Source: CALNZV01 sp942491115
GTDB lineage: Bacteria > Desulfobacterota > Desulfobacteria > Desulfobacterales > UBA5852
Length of the DNA stretch: 64,000 nucleotides
NCBI GenBank assembly: GCA_942491115.1
Contig: CALNZV010000007.1
Coordinates: forward strand, 496,001 to 560,000
Direction of reading: 5' to 3'
Shown here: positions 63,076 to 64,000 of the stretch, one piece after another
Numbering within the stretch: the first letter of the stretch is position 1
Layout of the letters: each line of letters starts with the position of its first letter
The notes under the pieces: generated by a model
Told to the model about the DNA's origin: nothing
Databases searched by the model: none
Seen by the model: the letters and a program-made list of their open reading frames with translations, nothing else
Made by a program: the position numbers and the translations under genes

Positions 63076-64000
63076 ACAACGCCGATCTCATCGTCCACAA
63101 CGGTCTTGTAGTGACCATGGACGTCAACGACCCCGAGCTGGAAAAGGGCTTTGTGGCGGTCACCGGGTCGGCCATCACCGCCATCGGCTCCGAAGGGTCG
63201 AGGAAGAACTGGTCTGCCGAAAAAACCATCGATGCCGGTGGCGGTATCATCATGCCCGGCCTGGTCAATACCCACACCCACGCCGCCATGACCGGTTTCA
63301 GGGGTCTGGCCGACGATCTACCCCTGATGCGGTGGTTGGAGGAGCACATTTTTCCGGCCGAGGCCCAGCTGGATACGGAAAAGGTCCGGGCGGGGACCCT
63401 TCTTGCCTGCGCCGAGATGATTCAATCCGGGACCACCTGCTTCTGCGACATGTATCTTTTCGAAAATGCAGTGGCAGAGGCGGCGGCAGCCGCCGGCATG
63501 CGGGCCGTGGTGGGTGAGGTGCTCTTCGATTTTCCCTCCCCCAACTACGGTCCCATCGAAAAGGGGCTGGTATACACCAAGGAACTGATCGACCGGTGGC
63601 AGGGCCATCCCCTCGTATCCATTGCCGTTGAGCCCCACTCGCCCTACCTTTGTTCCCCGGACCTGCTCATGGCGGCAATCGATTTGGCTCGACGCCACGG
63701 CTGCCTGGGTGTCATTCATCTGTCGGAAACCCAGAGCGAAGTCGACCGCATCCGGGAGCGATACGGCTGCTCACCCGTGGCACACCTGGAAAGCCTTGGC
63801 CTGTTGGGCCCCGATCTGTTGGCCTGCCACTGTGTGGTTCTCGAGGACGGGGACATCGACCTGCTGGCCCGCCGGGACGTCAAAGTCGCCCATAACGCCG
63901 AAAGCAACATGAAACTGGCCTCGGGCGTCGCCCCGATCCCCAAACTGATCGACCGCGGCGTCTGCGTCGGCATTGGCACCGATGGCTGCGCGTCCAACAA
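63072..64000 (+). CDS. mtaD: 5-methylthioadenosine / S-adenosylhomocysteine deaminase (3' end outside window)
   Basis: Amidohydrolase-fold deaminase, 309 residues visible before the window ends. The metal-binding motif is GLVNTHTHAAMTGFRG. AGTLLACAEMIQSGTTCFCD, SIAVEPHSPYLCSPDLLMA, VIHLSETQSEVDRIRER and GVCVGIGTDGCASN follow the family pattern of MTA/SAH deaminases. It would convert methylthioadenosine or S-adenosylhomocysteine to the inosine forms. Its ATG overlaps the stop of the phosphorylase gene (ATGA), so the two are co-translated. Guanine deaminase and related amidohydrolases are less likely given the motifs. Confidence 0.93.
   Translation, partial: MNNADLIVHNGLVVTMDVNDPELEKGFVAVTGSAITAIGSEGSRKNWSAEKTIDAGGGIIMPGLVNTHTHAAMTGFRGLADDLPLMRWLEEHIFPAEAQLDTEKVRAGTLLACAEMIQSGTTCFCDMYLFENAVAEAAAAAGMRAVVGEVLFDFPSPNYGPIEKGLVYTKELIDRWQGHPLVSIAVEPHSPYLCSPDLLMAAIDLARRHGCLGVIHLSETQSEVDRIRERYGCSPVAHLESLGLLGPDLLACHCVVLEDGDIDLLARRDVKVAHNAESNMKLASGVAPIPKLIDRGVCVGIGTDGCASN

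Overview
This window looks like core chromosome from a Gram-negative, GC-rich (visibly around 58-60% GC), probably strictly anaerobic deltaproteobacterium of the Desulfobacterota, most like the fatty-acid-oxidising sulfate reducers (Desulfosarcina/Desulfococcus-type Desulfobacterales). I infer this from the gene mix: a fadN-like/fadA beta-oxidation pair, an RnfB-flavoprotein fusion beside NuoE/NuoF-type subunits, a DRTGG protein, cytochrome bd with cydX and cydDC, rhomboids with TPRs and zinc ribbons, and an apparent selenocysteine codon. No sulfate-reduction gene, rRNA, tRNA, CRISPR array, insertion sequence or phage was seen, so the taxon stays an inference.

Layout. 1-6.5 kb (minus): a truncated giant acidic zinc-ribbon/DUF3426 membrane protein, hpt, a DnaJ-class chaperone and mnmG. 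6.6-12.4 kb: a TIGR01212 radical SAM protein overlapping nadE tail to tail, then a receiver/PEP-synthase-like signalling protein. 12.8-18.1 kb: TPR protein, metallo-hydrolase, small unknown protein, DUF1848 protein coupled to dusB, a lipoprotein and a small helical protein. 18.2-21.9 kb: fadA and a fadN-like gene with a terminator, a sigma70-type promoter and two FadR-like palindromes. 22.6-26.3 kb: Gate-domain membrane protein, tag, PilZ protein, KamA-type radical SAM enzyme. 26.4-33.1 kb: cydABX diverging from cydDC. 33.2-41.2 kb: serC, hisD, ald, an unknown protein, gltA and a rhomboid-TPR protein. 41.3-45.5 kb: zinc-finger/TM/TPR protein, uraA-upp and a small exported protein. 45.8-55.9 kb: priA, a DUF1573 gene with an in-frame UGA, HAD phosphatase, CoA-binding protein with a small zinc protein, polA, a second rhomboid and an ABC1-family kinase. 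56-62 kb (minus): nuoE-DRTGG-nuoF-rnfB/gltD-rseC-DUF4124, a candidate flavin-based electron-transfer cluster. 62.2-64 kb: purine nucleoside phosphorylase coupled to a truncated MTA/SAH deaminase.

The strongest novelty is the DUF1573 gene at 48.3-49.0 kb. Its UGA codon falls exactly on the first cysteine of the family's SCGCT motif and is followed by a stem-loop placed like a bacterial SECIS element, so it is best read as a selenoprotein rather than a pseudogene. Also notable are the roughly 750-residue acidic repeat region at the left edge, the RnfB-flavoprotein/NuoEF cluster with no hydrogenase subunit, the ATP-grasp protein with receiver-like modules, and the FadR-like operator pair.
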